From: Undibacterium hunanense | GTDB taxonomy: Bacteria > Pseudomonadota > Gammaproteobacteria > Burkholderiales > Burkholderiaceae_D | Reading direction: 5' to 3' | Assembly (NCBI RefSeq): GCF_014284335.1 | Contig: NZ_JACOGF010000002.1 | Coordinates: 328,659-392,658 of the forward strand | DNA length: 64,000 nt | Part shown: piece by piece, positions 31,599 through 41,149 of the stretch | Position numbering within the stretch: position 1 is the stretch's first letter | Layout: every line of letters begins with the position of its first letter | Program-made: the position numbers and the translations under genes | Notes under the pieces: generated by a model | The model's database searches: none | What the model was told of the DNA's origin: nothing | Seen by the model: only the letters and a program-made list of their open reading frames with translations

Positions 31599-31712
31599 GA
31601 ACTCCTTCCCCTTCAAGGGGAAGGTTGGGATGGGGTTCTTGTGTAATTTGATTGGGGATTGATCAACCGAAACCCATCCCCACCCTAACCCTCCCCTTGA
31701 AGGGGAGGGAAC
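31599..31712. repeat. Dispersed approximately 110-bp repeat, copy 4
   Basis: CTCCTTCCCCTTCAAGGGGAAGG with GGGATGGGGTT at the left and TCAACCGAAACCCATCC, CCACCCTAACCCTC and CCCTTGAAGGGGAGGG at the right: the most symmetrical copy with copy 3. Lies about 95 bp before mnmE. Confidence 0.8.
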
Positions 31713-31806
31713 TTAAAAATGAGAAAGCGCGATCCTGTCGCATTTGCGTCACAGCGACACAAACTAATTCGCACTCTTAAAGTGCAAGCACAGATAGAAT
31801 TTCAAT

Positions 31807-33213
31807 ATGATTTATGACCCCATCCCCATTGCTGCAATAGCCACCGCCCCTGGGCGCGGCGGTATCGGTGTCGTGCGTATTTCGGGCAAAGACCTTGCCT
31901 CTGTCGTCACGGCCCTGTTTGGCCATACCCAATTCAAGCCGCGTCATGCCAGCTATCTGCCGTTTACCCAGGCTGACGGTACCGTCATTGACCAGGGCAT
32001 CGCCATTTATTTCAAGGCACCGCATTCTTATACCGGCGAAGACGTGCTGGAACTGCAAGGCCATGGCGGCCCTGTCGTCATGCAAATGCTGCTGGCACGC
32101 TGTCTGGAAGCAGGCAGGGACGCGGGTTTGCGTCTGGCAGAACCGGGCGAATTTACCCAGCGCGCCTTTTTGAATGACAAGCTGGATCTGGCGCAGGCAG
32201 AAGCCGTGTCTGATCTGATCGAAGCATCGACCGAAGCGGCAGCCAAGTCGGCGTCACAATCGCTGTCTGGTGCATTCTCCAAAGTCATCCATGCGCTGGT
32301 AGAAAAAGTCGTGCACCTGCGCATGCTGGTAGAAGCGACGCTGGATTTCCCTGAAGAAGAAATCGACTTTCTGGAAAAATCCAATGCCCGTGGTCAACTG
32401 GCAACCATACAGGCAGCACTGCAAAAAGTGTTTGAACAGGCAGCACAGGGTGCCTTGCTGCGTGCAGGGCTAAACGTGGTGCTGGCAGGCCAGCCAAATG
32501 TCGGTAAATCATCCTTGCTGAACGTGCTGGCCGGTGATGATGTCGCTATCGTCACCCCCATCGCCGGCACCACCCGCGACAAGGTGACCGAGACCATCCA
32601 TATCGAAGGCATACCCCTCAACATCATCGACACTGCTGGTATACGGCATGAGCATGATGAAGTCGAAGAAGGTCAGATCGCCAATGCCATCGACACAGTA
32701 GAACGCATAGGCATAGAACGCACCTGGGCCGAAGTTGAAAAGGCCGACGTCATTCTGCATCTGCTCGATGCCAGTCGCGGCCCTACGCGTGCCGATGAAG
32801 CCATTGTCGCCCGTTTCCCTGAAGGCGTGCCAGTCATACGCATCTGGAACAAGATAGACCTGTCCGGCCATCATGCCAGCGTCGATGAAATGTCTGACGC
32901 CACGCACATCTACCTGTCAGCCCATGAACACACAGGCATCGATTTATTGCGCAAAGAACTGCTGCGCATCGCTGGCTGGGAACAGACTGGCGAATCGCTC
33001 TACCTGGCCCGTGAACGCCACCTGATCGCCCTCAAGCATGCGCATGAACATCTGCAAAACGCCGCAGAGTACGCCGCGCAAAACGACCAGTCACTGGATT
33101 TGTTTGCCGAAGAACTGCGCCTGACCCAGGACCGCCTGAACAGCATCACCGGAGAATTTACGTCAGATGATTTGCTGGGTGTGATTTTTTCGCGGTTTTG
33201 TATCGGGAAATAA
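31807..33213 (+). CDS. mnmE: tRNA modification GTPase MnmE
   Basis: 468-residue GTPase that with MnmG installs the 5-aminomethyl-type group on wobble U34 of tRNAs. N-terminal tetrahydrofolate-binding domain (1 to about 120), helical domain, and an inserted G domain: G1 GQPNVGKSS (about 225-233), G3 DTAG, G4 NKID. The C-terminal FCIGK carries the catalytic cysteine. Commonly found just after yidC, as here. Own promoter likely since a terminator and repeats intervene. Confidence 0.97.
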   Translation: MIYDPIPIAAIATAPGRGGIGVVRISGKDLASVVTALFGHTQFKPRHASYLPFTQADGTVIDQGIAIYFKAPHSYTGEDVLELQGHGGPVVMQMLLARCLEAGRDAGLRLAEPGEFTQRAFLNDKLDLAQAEAVSDLIEASTEAAAKSASQSLSGAFSKVIHALVEKVVHLRMLVEATLDFPEEEIDFLEKSNARGQLATIQAALQKVFEQAAQGALLRAGLNVVLAGQPNVGKSSLLNVLAGDDVAIVTPIAGTTRDKVTETIHIEGIPLNIIDTAGIRHEHDEVEEGQIANAIDTVERIGIERTWAEVEKADVILHLLDASRGPTRADEAIVARFPEGVPVIRIWNKIDLSGHHASVDEMSDATHIYLSAHEHTGIDLLRKELLRIAGWEQTGESLYLARERHLIALKHAHEHLQNAAEYAAQNDQSLDLFAEELRLTQDRLNSITGEFTSDDLLGVIFSRFCIGK

Positions 33214-33239
33214 AACGGCTACTCACTCTGACGTAATAC

Positions 33240-34064
33240 ATGTCCAGACCCACTGAAAAGACCCTGCCAGAATTTGTCCCGCGCTTCTGGCGCGATGACA
33301 GGCTGCCTTTTATTGAGGCGCGTTATCTGGCAGATGGTCGTCGGGTCAGTTATGACAGGCATGCACACAAGCTGTTTTCCATCGGTGCCATCATTGCCGG
33401 AGAGAGCAGTTTTATGCATGGTGATGATGACTACCGTGTCGCAGCGGGCAGCGTGGTTATCATCAATCCGGGTTGCGTGCATGCCTGTAATCCGCTGGAA
33501 GATTTACCCTGGGCTTACTGCATGCTGTATGTGGATGCTGAGTGGCTGGCGGATTTGCAGGGCATGTCGGTCCAGGCTTTTCAGGGGTATGCGACAGCGG
33601 TCAGTAACGACCAGGTATTGTTTGAAGGCTTACTCGACTTATATCAGATACTGATAGCCGATGATGCAGAACTCCTGCACAAGCAGGGCAGTGTCATCCA
33701 GTATTTTTCTGAAGTGCAAAAGCGCCTGCAGGCAGCGACGCCAGAATTGCCGGTGGAAAATGGCAGGCTGAAACTGGCGGCAGATTTCATTAATATGCAT
33801 TGCACGCAAGACCTGAGTCTGGACGATATTTCTGCACAGGCCGGATTGTCTGCTTCTTACCTGTTCCGCGCATTTAAAAAACAATATGGCATGACGCCGC
33901 ATGCCTATCTGATCAATCGTCGCGTGCAATTTGCGCAAGAGCGCTTGAAAAATGGTGCCACGATAGCCGAAGCTGCACTGGATGCCGGCTTCGCTGATCA
34001 GGCGCATTTCCAGCGCGTGTTTAAGCGTATGCTGGCGGCGACACCAGGTCAGTATCTGGCTTAA
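33240..34064 (+). CDS. AraC family transcriptional regulator
   Basis: 274 residues. N-terminal cupin ligand-binding domain (about 35-110) with HAHKLFSIGAI and GSVVIINPGCVHACNP; C-terminal double HTH (LSLDDISAQAGLSASYLFRAFKKQYGMTPHAYL and TIAEAALDAGFADQAHFQRVFKR). Such regulators often lie next to and control LysE-type exporters. A lysE gene lies downstream in convergent orientation but has been pushed 2 kb away by an insertion. Confidence 0.9.
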   Translation: MSRPTEKTLPEFVPRFWRDDRLPFIEARYLADGRRVSYDRHAHKLFSIGAIIAGESSFMHGDDDYRVAAGSVVIINPGCVHACNPLEDLPWAYCMLYVDAEWLADLQGMSVQAFQGYATAVSNDQVLFEGLLDLYQILIADDAELLHKQGSVIQYFSEVQKRLQAATPELPVENGRLKLAADFINMHCTQDLSLDDISAQAGLSASYLFRAFKKQYGMTPHAYLINRRVQFAQERLKNGATIAEAALDAGFADQAHFQRVFKRMLAATPGQYLA

Positions 34065-34071
34065 ATACCCT

Positions 34072-34214
34072 GCATCAAGTCAGCATCAAATAAACCGCAC
34101 TGATCAACAACATCACCGCCAGGCTGCGATTAAAAGCACGCATCAGGGCGAGTCGCCTGAATAGCTGGCGCAAGGTAGTGCCTGCATACGCCCAGGCGGC
34201 AATCGATGCATAGC
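34072..34214 (-). pseudogene. Duplicated lysE 3' end (fragment)
   Basis: 34082-34214 matches 36113-36245, the 3' 133 bp of the intact lysE gene, at nearly every base (four differences), in the same orientation and including the stop codon. The reading frame is intact from the break at 34214 to the stop, but there is no 5' part. Together with the complete gene it forms direct repeats around 34215-36105. Confidence 0.85.
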
Positions 34215-34410
34215 GTATCAATTTAGAGAGTCAATGTTGGCTTAGCACCGAGTCGTTCAAAGATGTGCGCGAGCGCGCTGGCCTGCTCCGTCTGGCGTTA
34301 GTGCGCTTGCAAGACACCAGATAGCCGCAGTCTCTGGAAAGGAAGCCTTGTTTATTTCGCTAGAAGAATCGATAATTGACGCTGAATAATTAACTTCACG
34401 ATCAAAAAAT

Positions 34411-35670
34411 ATGCGGAAACCCCACATCTTGTCTTCCATTTTTTTATTGGTAGGTTTGGCCACGTCTGCAGGCGCGACGGATAAACCAATGTCTTTGCCA
34501 GACAGGTTGGCCGCTCTACGCACGACGATCGCTATTGATCATGGAAAGATCGTTGGCCCAGGTGCGGCGGCACTGATGGAAGCTGGGCTGGAAAGTCAAT
34601 TCGTGCTCATCGGCGAGAGTCACGGTATTGCTGAGGTTGCGAATTTTTCGGCGGCGTTTTTTGAGGCTTTGGCGAGCCAAGGGTTCACCGCGCTCACGAT
34701 CGAAAATGGACCAACTGTTGCCGACGCATTGGCAAAAAAATTAAAGTCCAACAACGGAGTAGCGGGTATCGCAGCATTTGACAAGGCGTATCCTTTTGCT
34801 ACCGCCTTTTACAATTGGCAAGCTGAGGCGGAATTGTTGGCGCGTGTCGCCAAAGCTGCTGGCCCATCGTTCCAGTTGTGGGGAGTGGATCAGGAATTTC
34901 TGGGATCGGCGAAATATTTGCTCGACCAAATGTCCGACGAACCGGTGAACGTCCTGGCGAAATCGAGCATTGAAACCTTGCGCCAGCAGGAGAGCGAGTG
35001 CTACAAAAAAGCGGTGGAGAGCGGCAATCCGGGCGAATTGCTGATGATGAAAGTTAAAGAAGACGATTTATATGCGTTGCAGAAACTGCTCACTGCGCCG
35101 AAGGAAAAGCGTGCTTTGACAATGCTGAATTTATTGATCGAAAGCCGCAATATATATGCCAAAAACATGACCCCCGGCCAAGGTTATTTGTCGAATATCC
35201 AACGCGCCAAGCTGATGAAACAGCTTGTGGCGGGCCATTTGGCGCAGGCACCGACTCAAAGAATGTTGTTGAAAGCAGGGGCGATTCATGTCTTCCGCGG
35301 TTATAACCCACTTGGCCCTGGTAGCCGAGAGATCGGCAATTATCTGGCTGAATATGCGGAAGGCCGCGGACAAAAAACACTGCATGTGCTGGTTGTGGCG
35401 GCCAAAGGCCAGCAGGCGCAATTTGCCGGAATCGGGCACGCATCGGTGCCCCGGGAAATCCAAAAGTACGATGGGAAATCAGCTATGGCCGGGGTATTGC
35501 CTTTTCTGACAGCGGCGGAAGAAAGCAAGGAGTGGTCGTTATTTGATGTTCGTTCCTTGCTGGGATCTGCAAAATCACTGGCGAATGGCAACAGCAATGT
35601 CCAGGGCATGATTCAAGGATTCGATTTCGTGCTGGTTATTCCGGAAGGGACTGCGTCTAAGGATCTGTGA
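34411..35670 (+). CDS. Secreted EreA/ChaN-like superfamily protein
   Basis: 419 residues with a Sec signal peptide (cleavage near GATD, residue 22). The motif LIGESHGIAEV at about 66-76, the following IENGP, GVDQEF and K-x-GAIHVFRG near 290 are the spacing of the erythromycin-esterase/ChaN/TIKI-type fold, in which Glu and His line a metal or haem site. Whether it is an esterase, protease or haem-binding protein is not clear. No strong RBS. It is the only sizeable gene in the DNA inserted between the two lysE 3' ends, so it was probably acquired. Confidence 0.6.
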   Translation: MRKPHILSSIFLLVGLATSAGATDKPMSLPDRLAALRTTIAIDHGKIVGPGAAALMEAGLESQFVLIGESHGIAEVANFSAAFFEALASQGFTALTIENGPTVADALAKKLKSNNGVAGIAAFDKAYPFATAFYNWQAEAELLARVAKAAGPSFQLWGVDQEFLGSAKYLLDQMSDEPVNVLAKSSIETLRQQESECYKKAVESGNPGELLMMKVKEDDLYALQKLLTAPKEKRALTMLNLLIESRNIYAKNMTPGQGYLSNIQRAKLMKQLVAGHLAQAPTQRMLLKAGAIHVFRGYNPLGPGSREIGNYLAEYAEGRGQKTLHVLVVAAKGQQAQFAGIGHASVPREIQKYDGKSAMAGVLPFLTAAEESKEWSLFDVRSLLGSAKSLANGNSNVQGMIQGFDFVLVIPEGTASKDL

Positions 35671-36105
35671 TGGCATCGCTCATAGGGCAGATGAGTACGC
35701 AAATTGCAGCCATCTTAAGATAAACGAAAGAACGCTCGAAAGCTTTATGTTCATGCGTCTCCCCATTGTCGCTACCTTGTAGCGCTGGCTCACGACCCAC
35801 AGCGGCGAGTTTGTATCAAAACGAAAAAACACTGTGTTTTCAGGGAACGATACGATCGCGCCCATACTTCCGGTGGTGTCTGTCATGAAGCGGACAGGCA
35901 CCTCACGTATTTGCCAATCCATGCCAAGTCGTTTCGCCGACGTATGCCATTTTTTCAAGAAGGTGTGCCATAGATAATTTTTCTTTTCAGTTAAGGTAAC
36001 ATAAGGGGACCCTGGCCGTTGTGGGAGAAACGAGGAATGCGATGAAACCAGATTGCGATCTGTGTGAGGATATTGACCGCGAATCAAGTCAGCATCAGAT
36101 CAGCC
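35671..36105. other. Spacer in the inserted segment; doubtful 135-codon frame
   Basis: An open frame on the minus strand (35680-36087) has no recognised family, no clear RBS and an unusual opening, but its middle (LTEKKNYLWHTFLKKW, VPVRFMTDTTGS) is not obviously random. Could be a relic of a gene delivered with the insertion. At 36083-36097 the 15-base ATCAAGTCAGCATCA repeats sequence at 34074-34088, a third scrap of the lysE end. Confidence 0.3.
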
Positions 36106-36702
36106 TCAAGTAAGCATCAAATAAACCGCACTGATCAACAACATCACCGCCAGGCTGCGATTAAAAGCACGCATCAGGGCGGGTCGCCTGAATAGCTGGC
36201 GCAAGGCAGTGCCTGCATATGCCCAGGCGGCAATCGAAGCATAGCAAACGAAAAAATAGATGATGGTGAAATGCCATATCATGGTCGTATCACCATTCGC
36301 CGCATACGCACCCATGCCTGCGATGGATGCCAGCCAGGCTTTTGGGTTCAGCCATTGCATCAGCGCGCCATACCATGCAGATGGGCCTTTACCTTGTTCA
36401 TCGATCTGTAATTGCCCATCGTCCACCGCCAGTTTATAAGCCAGGAACAGTAAAAAGGCGACTCCTGCCCATTGTATGATTTGCGTCAGTGCAGGCATGA
36501 TATTCAATAATTCATGCAGACCCAGACCGGTCAGAAATAACAAGACCGTAAAACCTATGGTCGCGCCACTGACATGCGCAAGGCTGGCGCGAAAGCCATA
36601 TTGCGTGCCTGAGCGCAGCGCCACGATATTGACAGGACCAGGTGAAATGGATGCAGCCAGTGCAAAGGCTGCCATGGACAGATAGAGGTTTAACATAAGC
36701 AT
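36106..36702 (-). CDS. LysE family amino acid exporter
   Basis: About 198-residue inner-membrane translocator with five to six hydrophobic segments. The family signature ASISPGPVNIVALRSGTQYG lies near the N-terminus and LNPKAWLASIAGMGAY in the middle. It exports amino acids or related small molecules. ATG at 36702 or 36696 both possible; longer readings add a non-membrane tail. A partial duplicate of its 3' end is found 1.9 kb away. It lies 104 bp downstream of a P450-containing operon on the same strand. Confidence 0.88.
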   Translation of the reverse strand: MLMLNLYLSMAAFALAASISPGPVNIVALRSGTQYGFRASLAHVSGATIGFTVLLFLTGLGLHELLNIMPALTQIIQWAGVAFLLFLAYKLAVDDGQLQIDEQGKGPSAWYGALMQWLNPKAWLASIAGMGAYAANGDTTMIWHFTIIYFFVCYASIAAWAYAGTALRQLFRRPALMRAFNRSLAVMLLISAVYLMLT

Positions 36703-36806
36703 AGCGGTATAAGTTGATCGGCAGACAGATTTATACCCGGCCACGCTTGCTGTGTATTGAAGAAAACTACCCTGCTCAGACCGAGCCGATCTGCCCGGTT
36801 GCAGAT

Positions 36807-37508
36807 TTATGCAGCGATTGCCGCCAGCAAATGGGGGCGCAAATCATCCACCAGCCGCTTGCGGCTGCAACGCGGGTATTCTGCCGGTGAAAACAACATG
36901 GCTGCCTGGGCATACGCATCGACCAGCGGCAGCAAGTCTTTGGCTTCAGCGCTACTGTAGATAAGTTTGTTGCCATGGTCGGTCAGGGCTCCCAGTTTTT
37001 CTTGTAATATTTCTTTGCGTGCTATTGCTGCCGCAGATACCGGGTTGGCGACGCACAGACTGAACGTGCCCATTAAAAAATGTTGCCAGGCAAAATCGGC
37101 ACGGGTTTGCAAGCCTGCGCTGATGGCCGTGCCATCGCTGGTAAAACTGTCCTGCACATGCCATAACGTGGCATTCAGTTCAGTGATGGCATCAGCAAAT
37201 TCTTGCATGAAATTCTGCCGGAATACTTGCGCTGCCTGATCGCCATGTGCAGCAATCGCCGCTTGCGCTTTGTTGTACCACACGGTATTGGCTGGGTGAA
37301 AATACTCACCTGCATCTGTTCCGGCAGCATCCATTTCACCAAAAACAGCAGAGAAAATTCTGGCGTTTTTTGTCACCACATACGATGGGGCGGGCAATAG
37401 CTGGGCCTGTGTCAGGGTATCGATTTCTGTTGCTGTGCAATTGCAGGCTGCGGCAAATTGCGCCTTGTTCAGGTAGTGTTTTTTCAGGTAAAGATCAAGT
37501 GCGGACAT
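36807..37508 (-). CDS. DUF6058-like protein
   Basis: 233 residues, soluble, opening MSALDLYLKKHYLNKAQFAAACN, followed by an APSYVV and YFHPANTVWYN segment; this matches my memory of DUF6058, a family annotated with natural-product biosynthesis. No catalytic motif visible. Start at ATG 37508; an upstream extension to 37586 overlaps the monooxygenase gene. Gap to that gene is 16 bp, so it is part of the P450 operon. Confidence 0.6.
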   Translation of the reverse strand: MSALDLYLKKHYLNKAQFAAACNCTATEIDTLTQAQLLPAPSYVVTKNARIFSAVFGEMDAAGTDAGEYFHPANTVWYNKAQAAIAAHGDQAAQVFRQNFMQEFADAITELNATLWHVQDSFTSDGTAISAGLQTRADFAWQHFLMGTFSLCVANPVSAAAIARKEILQEKLGALTDHGNKLIYSSAEAKDLLPLVDAYAQAAMLFSPAEYPRCSRKRLVDDLRPHLLAAIAA

Positions 37509-37524
37509 GTTGTGCTTTCTATTG

Positions 37525-37869
37525 TTAACCATGGGCACTGCGACTGTCCGCAGGTGCCTGTTCTCTTTCATGCAGGCCGTAATCACGTACTACTGCGGCG
37601 ATGCGCAGGCGGTAAGCGGCAAATACATGGCCACGTCCTTGCGTCTGCGCAACCCTGTGTTCTTCGGTATTGCGCCAGTTGGCGACCGCAGCTTCATCAC
37701 GCCAGAAAGACAGCGATAAAATCTTGGCCGGATCAACCAGGCTCTGAAAACGTTCTATCGAGATGAATCCATCCATCTCCTTTAGCAAGGGGGCCAGCCC
37801 GGCGGCGATGTCCAGGTATTCCTGCTTGTTGTCTGCATGGGGGATGACTTCAAATATAACGGCGATCAT
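37525..37869 (-). CDS. Antibiotic-biosynthesis monooxygenase (ABM) family
   Basis: 114-residue single-domain dimeric alpha/beta-barrel protein of the ABM/YgiN type: MIAVIFEVIPHADNKQEYLDIAAGLAPLLKEMDGFISIERFQS and FWRDEAAVANWRNTEEHRVAQ are typical. Members are cofactor-free oxygenases, haem-degrading enzymes or anthrone oxygenases. Start overlaps the stop of the EamA gene by four bases, giving tight coupling. Substrate unknown. Confidence 0.85.
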   Translation of the reverse strand: MIAVIFEVIPHADNKQEYLDIAAGLAPLLKEMDGFISIERFQSLVDPAKILSLSFWRDEAAVANWRNTEEHRVAQTQGRGHVFAAYRLRIAAVVRDYGLHEREQAPADSRSAHG

Positions 37870-38834
37870 GGTGTCTCCTGATTGTTATGGCGTATCTGAT
37901 TGAGAGGTTCTGTTTTGACAGGTATGGCAGCGCGTGCCGGGATGGTCATCGCTGCCACGCCAGCTACCACGCAGGCCAAACCTGTCCAGATGGTAGATGT
38001 CATGTTTTCTTGCAAGACGACCACACCGATAAGGACACCAATCGGCACGCGCAGATAGGCCTGGGCAGTCGTGCCGACGGAGCCTAATGTCCGCATCAGA
38101 CGAAAATAAATCACAAACGCTAACGCCGTCGAAAATACGGAAAGCCCAAGCAAGGCAAAGATCGATGCGCTGGAAGCTGTGATTGTCCAGGGATGGTCAA
38201 CAAACAGACTTAAAGGAATCATGATGGCAGCGCCACAGATCAGCGATCCGGCAGCAGGCTGCATGGGGTCCAGTCCTTTAAAATTCTTGCCGTAGATGGA
38301 GGCACCCGCATAACAGATCGTGGCAAGGATGATGGCAAGTTGCGGCATCAATTGGTCGCCCAGACCATGCAAGACTTCCATGCCGATGATGAGACAGGTT
38401 CCTGCCAGTCCCATGACGATACCAAACAGCTTGCGCGCAGTGACGGATTCATGGCGGGTGATCATCCATGTTCCCAGAAACGTCAGAATAGGCGCGCCAG
38501 AATTCAGGATAGTGGCGAGACCGGCATTGACCGACTGTTCTGCCCATGCAATCAGTGTAAATGGCACGACGCTATTCAGTAGCGCCTGCACCATGAAACG
38601 GCGCCATACGACCGCGTCGCCTGACAGACGGATTCCGCGCCAGCGCATGATCATCAACAACAAAGCACTGGCAATCAAGGTGCGCGCCGCGATAAAGCTC
38701 ATAGGTGGGATAGTCAACACACCAATTTTGATAAAGGTATAGGACGCCCCCCACAAGGTGGAAAGTGCGAGCAACAGCGCAAGTTCTGTAGCAGGATTGT
38801 TTTTCTTGTCTCCGACCATGCCGACCTCAGTCAT
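37866..38834 (-). CDS. EamA/DMT superfamily transporter
   Basis: 322-residue inner-membrane protein with ten predicted helices in two EamA repeats (about 20-150 and 165-300). LSTLWGASYTFIKIGV opens the first repeat; TLWAG-like GTAWTGLACVVAG-type helix closes the second. Family members export metabolites or amino acids. It sits between the P450 (overlap of four bases) and the ABM enzyme, so it may export the pathway's product or take up its substrate. Confidence 0.88.
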   Translation of the reverse strand: MTEVGMVGDKKNNPATELALLLALSTLWGASYTFIKIGVLTIPPMSFIAARTLIASALLLMIMRWRGIRLSGDAVVWRRFMVQALLNSVVPFTLIAWAEQSVNAGLATILNSGAPILTFLGTWMITRHESVTARKLFGIVMGLAGTCLIIGMEVLHGLGDQLMPQLAIILATICYAGASIYGKNFKGLDPMQPAAGSLICGAAIMIPLSLFVDHPWTITASSASIFALLGLSVFSTALAFVIYFRLMRTLGSVGTTAQAYLRVPIGVLIGVVVLQENMTSTIWTGLACVVAGVAAMTIPARAAIPVKTEPLNQIRHNNQETP

Positions 38835-40033
38835 GACAGACCCCTAAGATGATTGAATACCGGAATGCGACCATTCAGGGAAGGGCGATAAGTCCAGCTC
38901 AATCTGTTCCATTCAAGCACGGAGGTAGTTATCAGATGATGAAGACTGCTGGCGCTGATCTGTTCTGCAATTGCCTGGCCTGGGCAGGCATGGCGCGCAT
39001 GGCCGAAGGTGAATACCTTGCGCTCAGGTCTGCCCAGTTGCAGGCTGTCTGCATCATGGTTGGCTGACGCATCACGATTGGCGGCTGCCAGCAAGACCAC
39101 GATTACCTCACCGGCTTGCAAAGCCTGGCCTGCAATTTCGCATGTCTGTGTGACGAAGCGGCGGGTGTTTTGTACCGGGGCATCGTAGCGGGCTACTTCT
39201 GCAACGAGGTCTTTTATTCTCTGCGGCTGACTGGCTGACTCTTCACACAGCCTCAGCAACAGGCTTTGCCGTTGCTGCAAGGCGATGATGCTATTGCCCA
39301 TCAGGCCCGCTGTTGCTTCATACGTCTGCGATAACAAGCCGATGAGGTTGGCCAGCAAGGCATCTGCATTGTTCCATCCTGCTTGTTGCGCCTCTGTCTG
39401 CAGGCGTGCCAGAAAGCTGTCCGGTTCAGTTGCACTGTCTTGCAGCAACTGGCAAAAACTGGTTTGCAAAGCGTTTGCTGCCGCATGGGCTGAGTCGATT
39501 TGCGACGGCGTGCTGAGCGGCGACAGGCAGCGTACAAAATCAGCCATCCAGGTGGCCAGCAATGCCAGCCCATCTTGCCTGAAACCCAGGATACTGCCCA
39601 TGACATGGATGGGGAGGTCGAACAGGTATTGGCTTAAACCTTCGCCATCGCTCATTGCATATTGGCTGGCTAATGTCTTGGCGTGCTGTTGGGTATGCTG
39701 GGTGAGTAATGACAAATCCAGTTGGCGCAATGCGCCCTGCATGACCTGCTTGGGCTGGGTATGCGCCTGGCCTTCGTTCATGCGCATCAAATGAGCGAAT
39801 ATGTCCCCAGCCGAGCCACCGGCGATCGTGCGCGGCACCGCTTCGGCGGTCGGCCTGACCGCGCAGCTGGCTGATTCCAGCACTTGTTGTACCACGTCTG
39901 CCCGGCTGGCTATCCAGCATTTGAATTCAGCTTCATATGCCAGTGCCGGACCCTGGCGCAGGCTGGCGTAATACGGATAGGGGTCAGTATGGCTGGCGGC
40001 ATTCAGGATGTTGATGGTGTTTGGCTGGTTCAT
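38831..40033 (-). CDS. Cytochrome P450
   Basis: 400-residue soluble bacterial P450. Haem-ligand loop FTFGHARHACPGQAIAE with the proximal Cys; K-helix E-V-A-R (VAEVARYDAPVQNTRRF, matching ExxR). The I-helix reads LLSQTYEATAGLMGN, lacking the usual acid-threonine pair in the common AGxDT context, which may mean an unusual oxygen-activation or substrate. ATG 40033 gives normal length; a start at 40108 adds 25 residues. First gene of the operon P450-EamA-ABM-DUF6058(-lysE). No ferredoxin partner encoded nearby. Confidence 0.9.
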   Translation of the reverse strand: MNQPNTINILNAASHTDPYPYYASLRQGPALAYEAEFKCWIASRADVVQQVLESASCAVRPTAEAVPRTIAGGSAGDIFAHLMRMNEGQAHTQPKQVMQGALRQLDLSLLTQHTQQHAKTLASQYAMSDGEGLSQYLFDLPIHVMGSILGFRQDGLALLATWMADFVRCLSPLSTPSQIDSAHAAANALQTSFCQLLQDSATEPDSFLARLQTEAQQAGWNNADALLANLIGLLSQTYEATAGLMGNSIIALQQRQSLLLRLCEESASQPQRIKDLVAEVARYDAPVQNTRRFVTQTCEIAGQALQAGEVIVVLLAAANRDASANHDADSLQLGRPERKVFTFGHARHACPGQAIAEQISASSLHHLITTSVLEWNRLSWTYRPSLNGRIPVFNHLRGLS

Positions 40034-40111
40034 GGCTAGGCTCTGTCTTGCATGGGTAGGTGATGCAGTATAGGGCTTGTTTGCATTGAACAATTCGTCT
40101 ACCATCAAAGT

Positions 40112-40819
40112 ATGAATGCAGATAATACTGATTATGCCGATACCCAGTTAGCCAGGCTGGCTGGCGCAATAGCCGAGCCGGCCCGCGCCCGCATGCTGTG
40201 CAACCTGATGGATGGGCGCGCCCGTACCAGTACCGAACTGGCAACGGTGGCCGAAGTCAGCCCATCCACCGCCAGTGTACATTTAAGCAAGTTGCTGGAA
40301 CAGCATCTGGTGAATGTGGTGGCCCAGGGCAAGCATCGCTATTACCAGCTGGCCAGCCCTGAAGTGGCCAATGCGCTGGAATCCCTGCTATTGATTGCCG
40401 GTTTGCCACGGCCACGTTTTGTGCCAAACACGCCAGACCGTCTGCGCAAGGCACGCACCTGCTATGACCATATGGCGGGTGAAGTTGCGGTGGGTGTACA
40501 TGATTATCTGTTGCAGCAAGCCTGGATCACACCAGTGAAAGGTGAAGAAACCGCCTATGAACTGACTGCCGAAGGTGTGCTGGCGCTGGAAAAACTGGGG
40601 CTGGATGTGGCTGCCACACGCAAGGCCAGGCGCAGATTTGCCTGTTCCTGCCTTGACTGGAGTGAGCGCACACCACATCTGGGTGGCGCGCTGGGTGCAG
40701 CCTTGCTGAATTTATTGCTTGGACATGCCTGGCTGGAACGTGATCTGGACAGCCGGGCACTGGCGCTGACCAGCAAGGGCAAACGTGAATTTCAAAAAGT
40801 GTTTGCCCTGAAAACCTGA
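40112..40819 (+). CDS. ArsR-type winged-helix regulator
   Basis: 235 residues. HTH of the ArsR type at about 15-90 (AEPARARMLCNLMDGRARTSTELATVAEVSPSTASVHLSKLLEQHLV) with RYYQLAS wing. The C-terminal 140 residues form an added ligand-binding-like region with CSCLDWSERTPHLGGALGAALL. The ELCVCDL metal motif is absent, so a small organic ligand is more likely than a metal. Divergent from the P450 operon across 78 bp and therefore its probable regulator. Confidence 0.85.
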   Translation: MNADNTDYADTQLARLAGAIAEPARARMLCNLMDGRARTSTELATVAEVSPSTASVHLSKLLEQHLVNVVAQGKHRYYQLASPEVANALESLLLIAGLPRPRFVPNTPDRLRKARTCYDHMAGEVAVGVHDYLLQQAWITPVKGEETAYELTAEGVLALEKLGLDVAATRKARRRFACSCLDWSERTPHLGGALGAALLNLLLGHAWLERDLDSRALALTSKGKREFQKVFALKT

Positions 40820-40825
40820 ATTTGT

Positions 40826-41149
40826 TCAGGTTTTGATCTTGGCCAGACGCGCGATGATGGCAGGCTTCAGCTTGCGGAAGTAGATCAGGTCAATGACCAA
40901 GACGGAACACAGTGAAATAGCAACAGTAAGCATAGCGCTGATCCAGATGGATTCAGGTGCAAATACCCTGTTAGCAAAATACACAGACATGAACATGGTC
41001 ATGGCTATCATGAATTCACGCCAGAATGGTTTGCGCGTCTTTAATGTCGCCAGTTCTGCCTGGTAAATGAGTTCTGCATAGTGCTTGGGCGCAACATCTT
41101 TTAACTCAGGTACGGCCAGCAATAATACGTCGGTGCTGAATTTTTGCAT
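40826..41149 (-). CDS. Two-helix membrane protein, unknown
   Basis: 107 residues: a soluble N-terminal half with several Glu/Lys, then two transmembrane helices (about 46-63, EFMIAMTMFMSVYFANRV, and 68-90, WISAMLTVAISLCSVLVIDLIYF) and a basic C-terminus. No family recognised. Convergent with the ArsR gene with 6 bp between. Real by topology and by start context; function unknown. Confidence 0.6.
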   Translation of the reverse strand: MQKFSTDVLLLAVPELKDVAPKHYAELIYQAELATLKTRKPFWREFMIAMTMFMSVYFANRVFAPESIWISAMLTVAISLCSVLVIDLIYFRKLKPAIIARLAKIKT

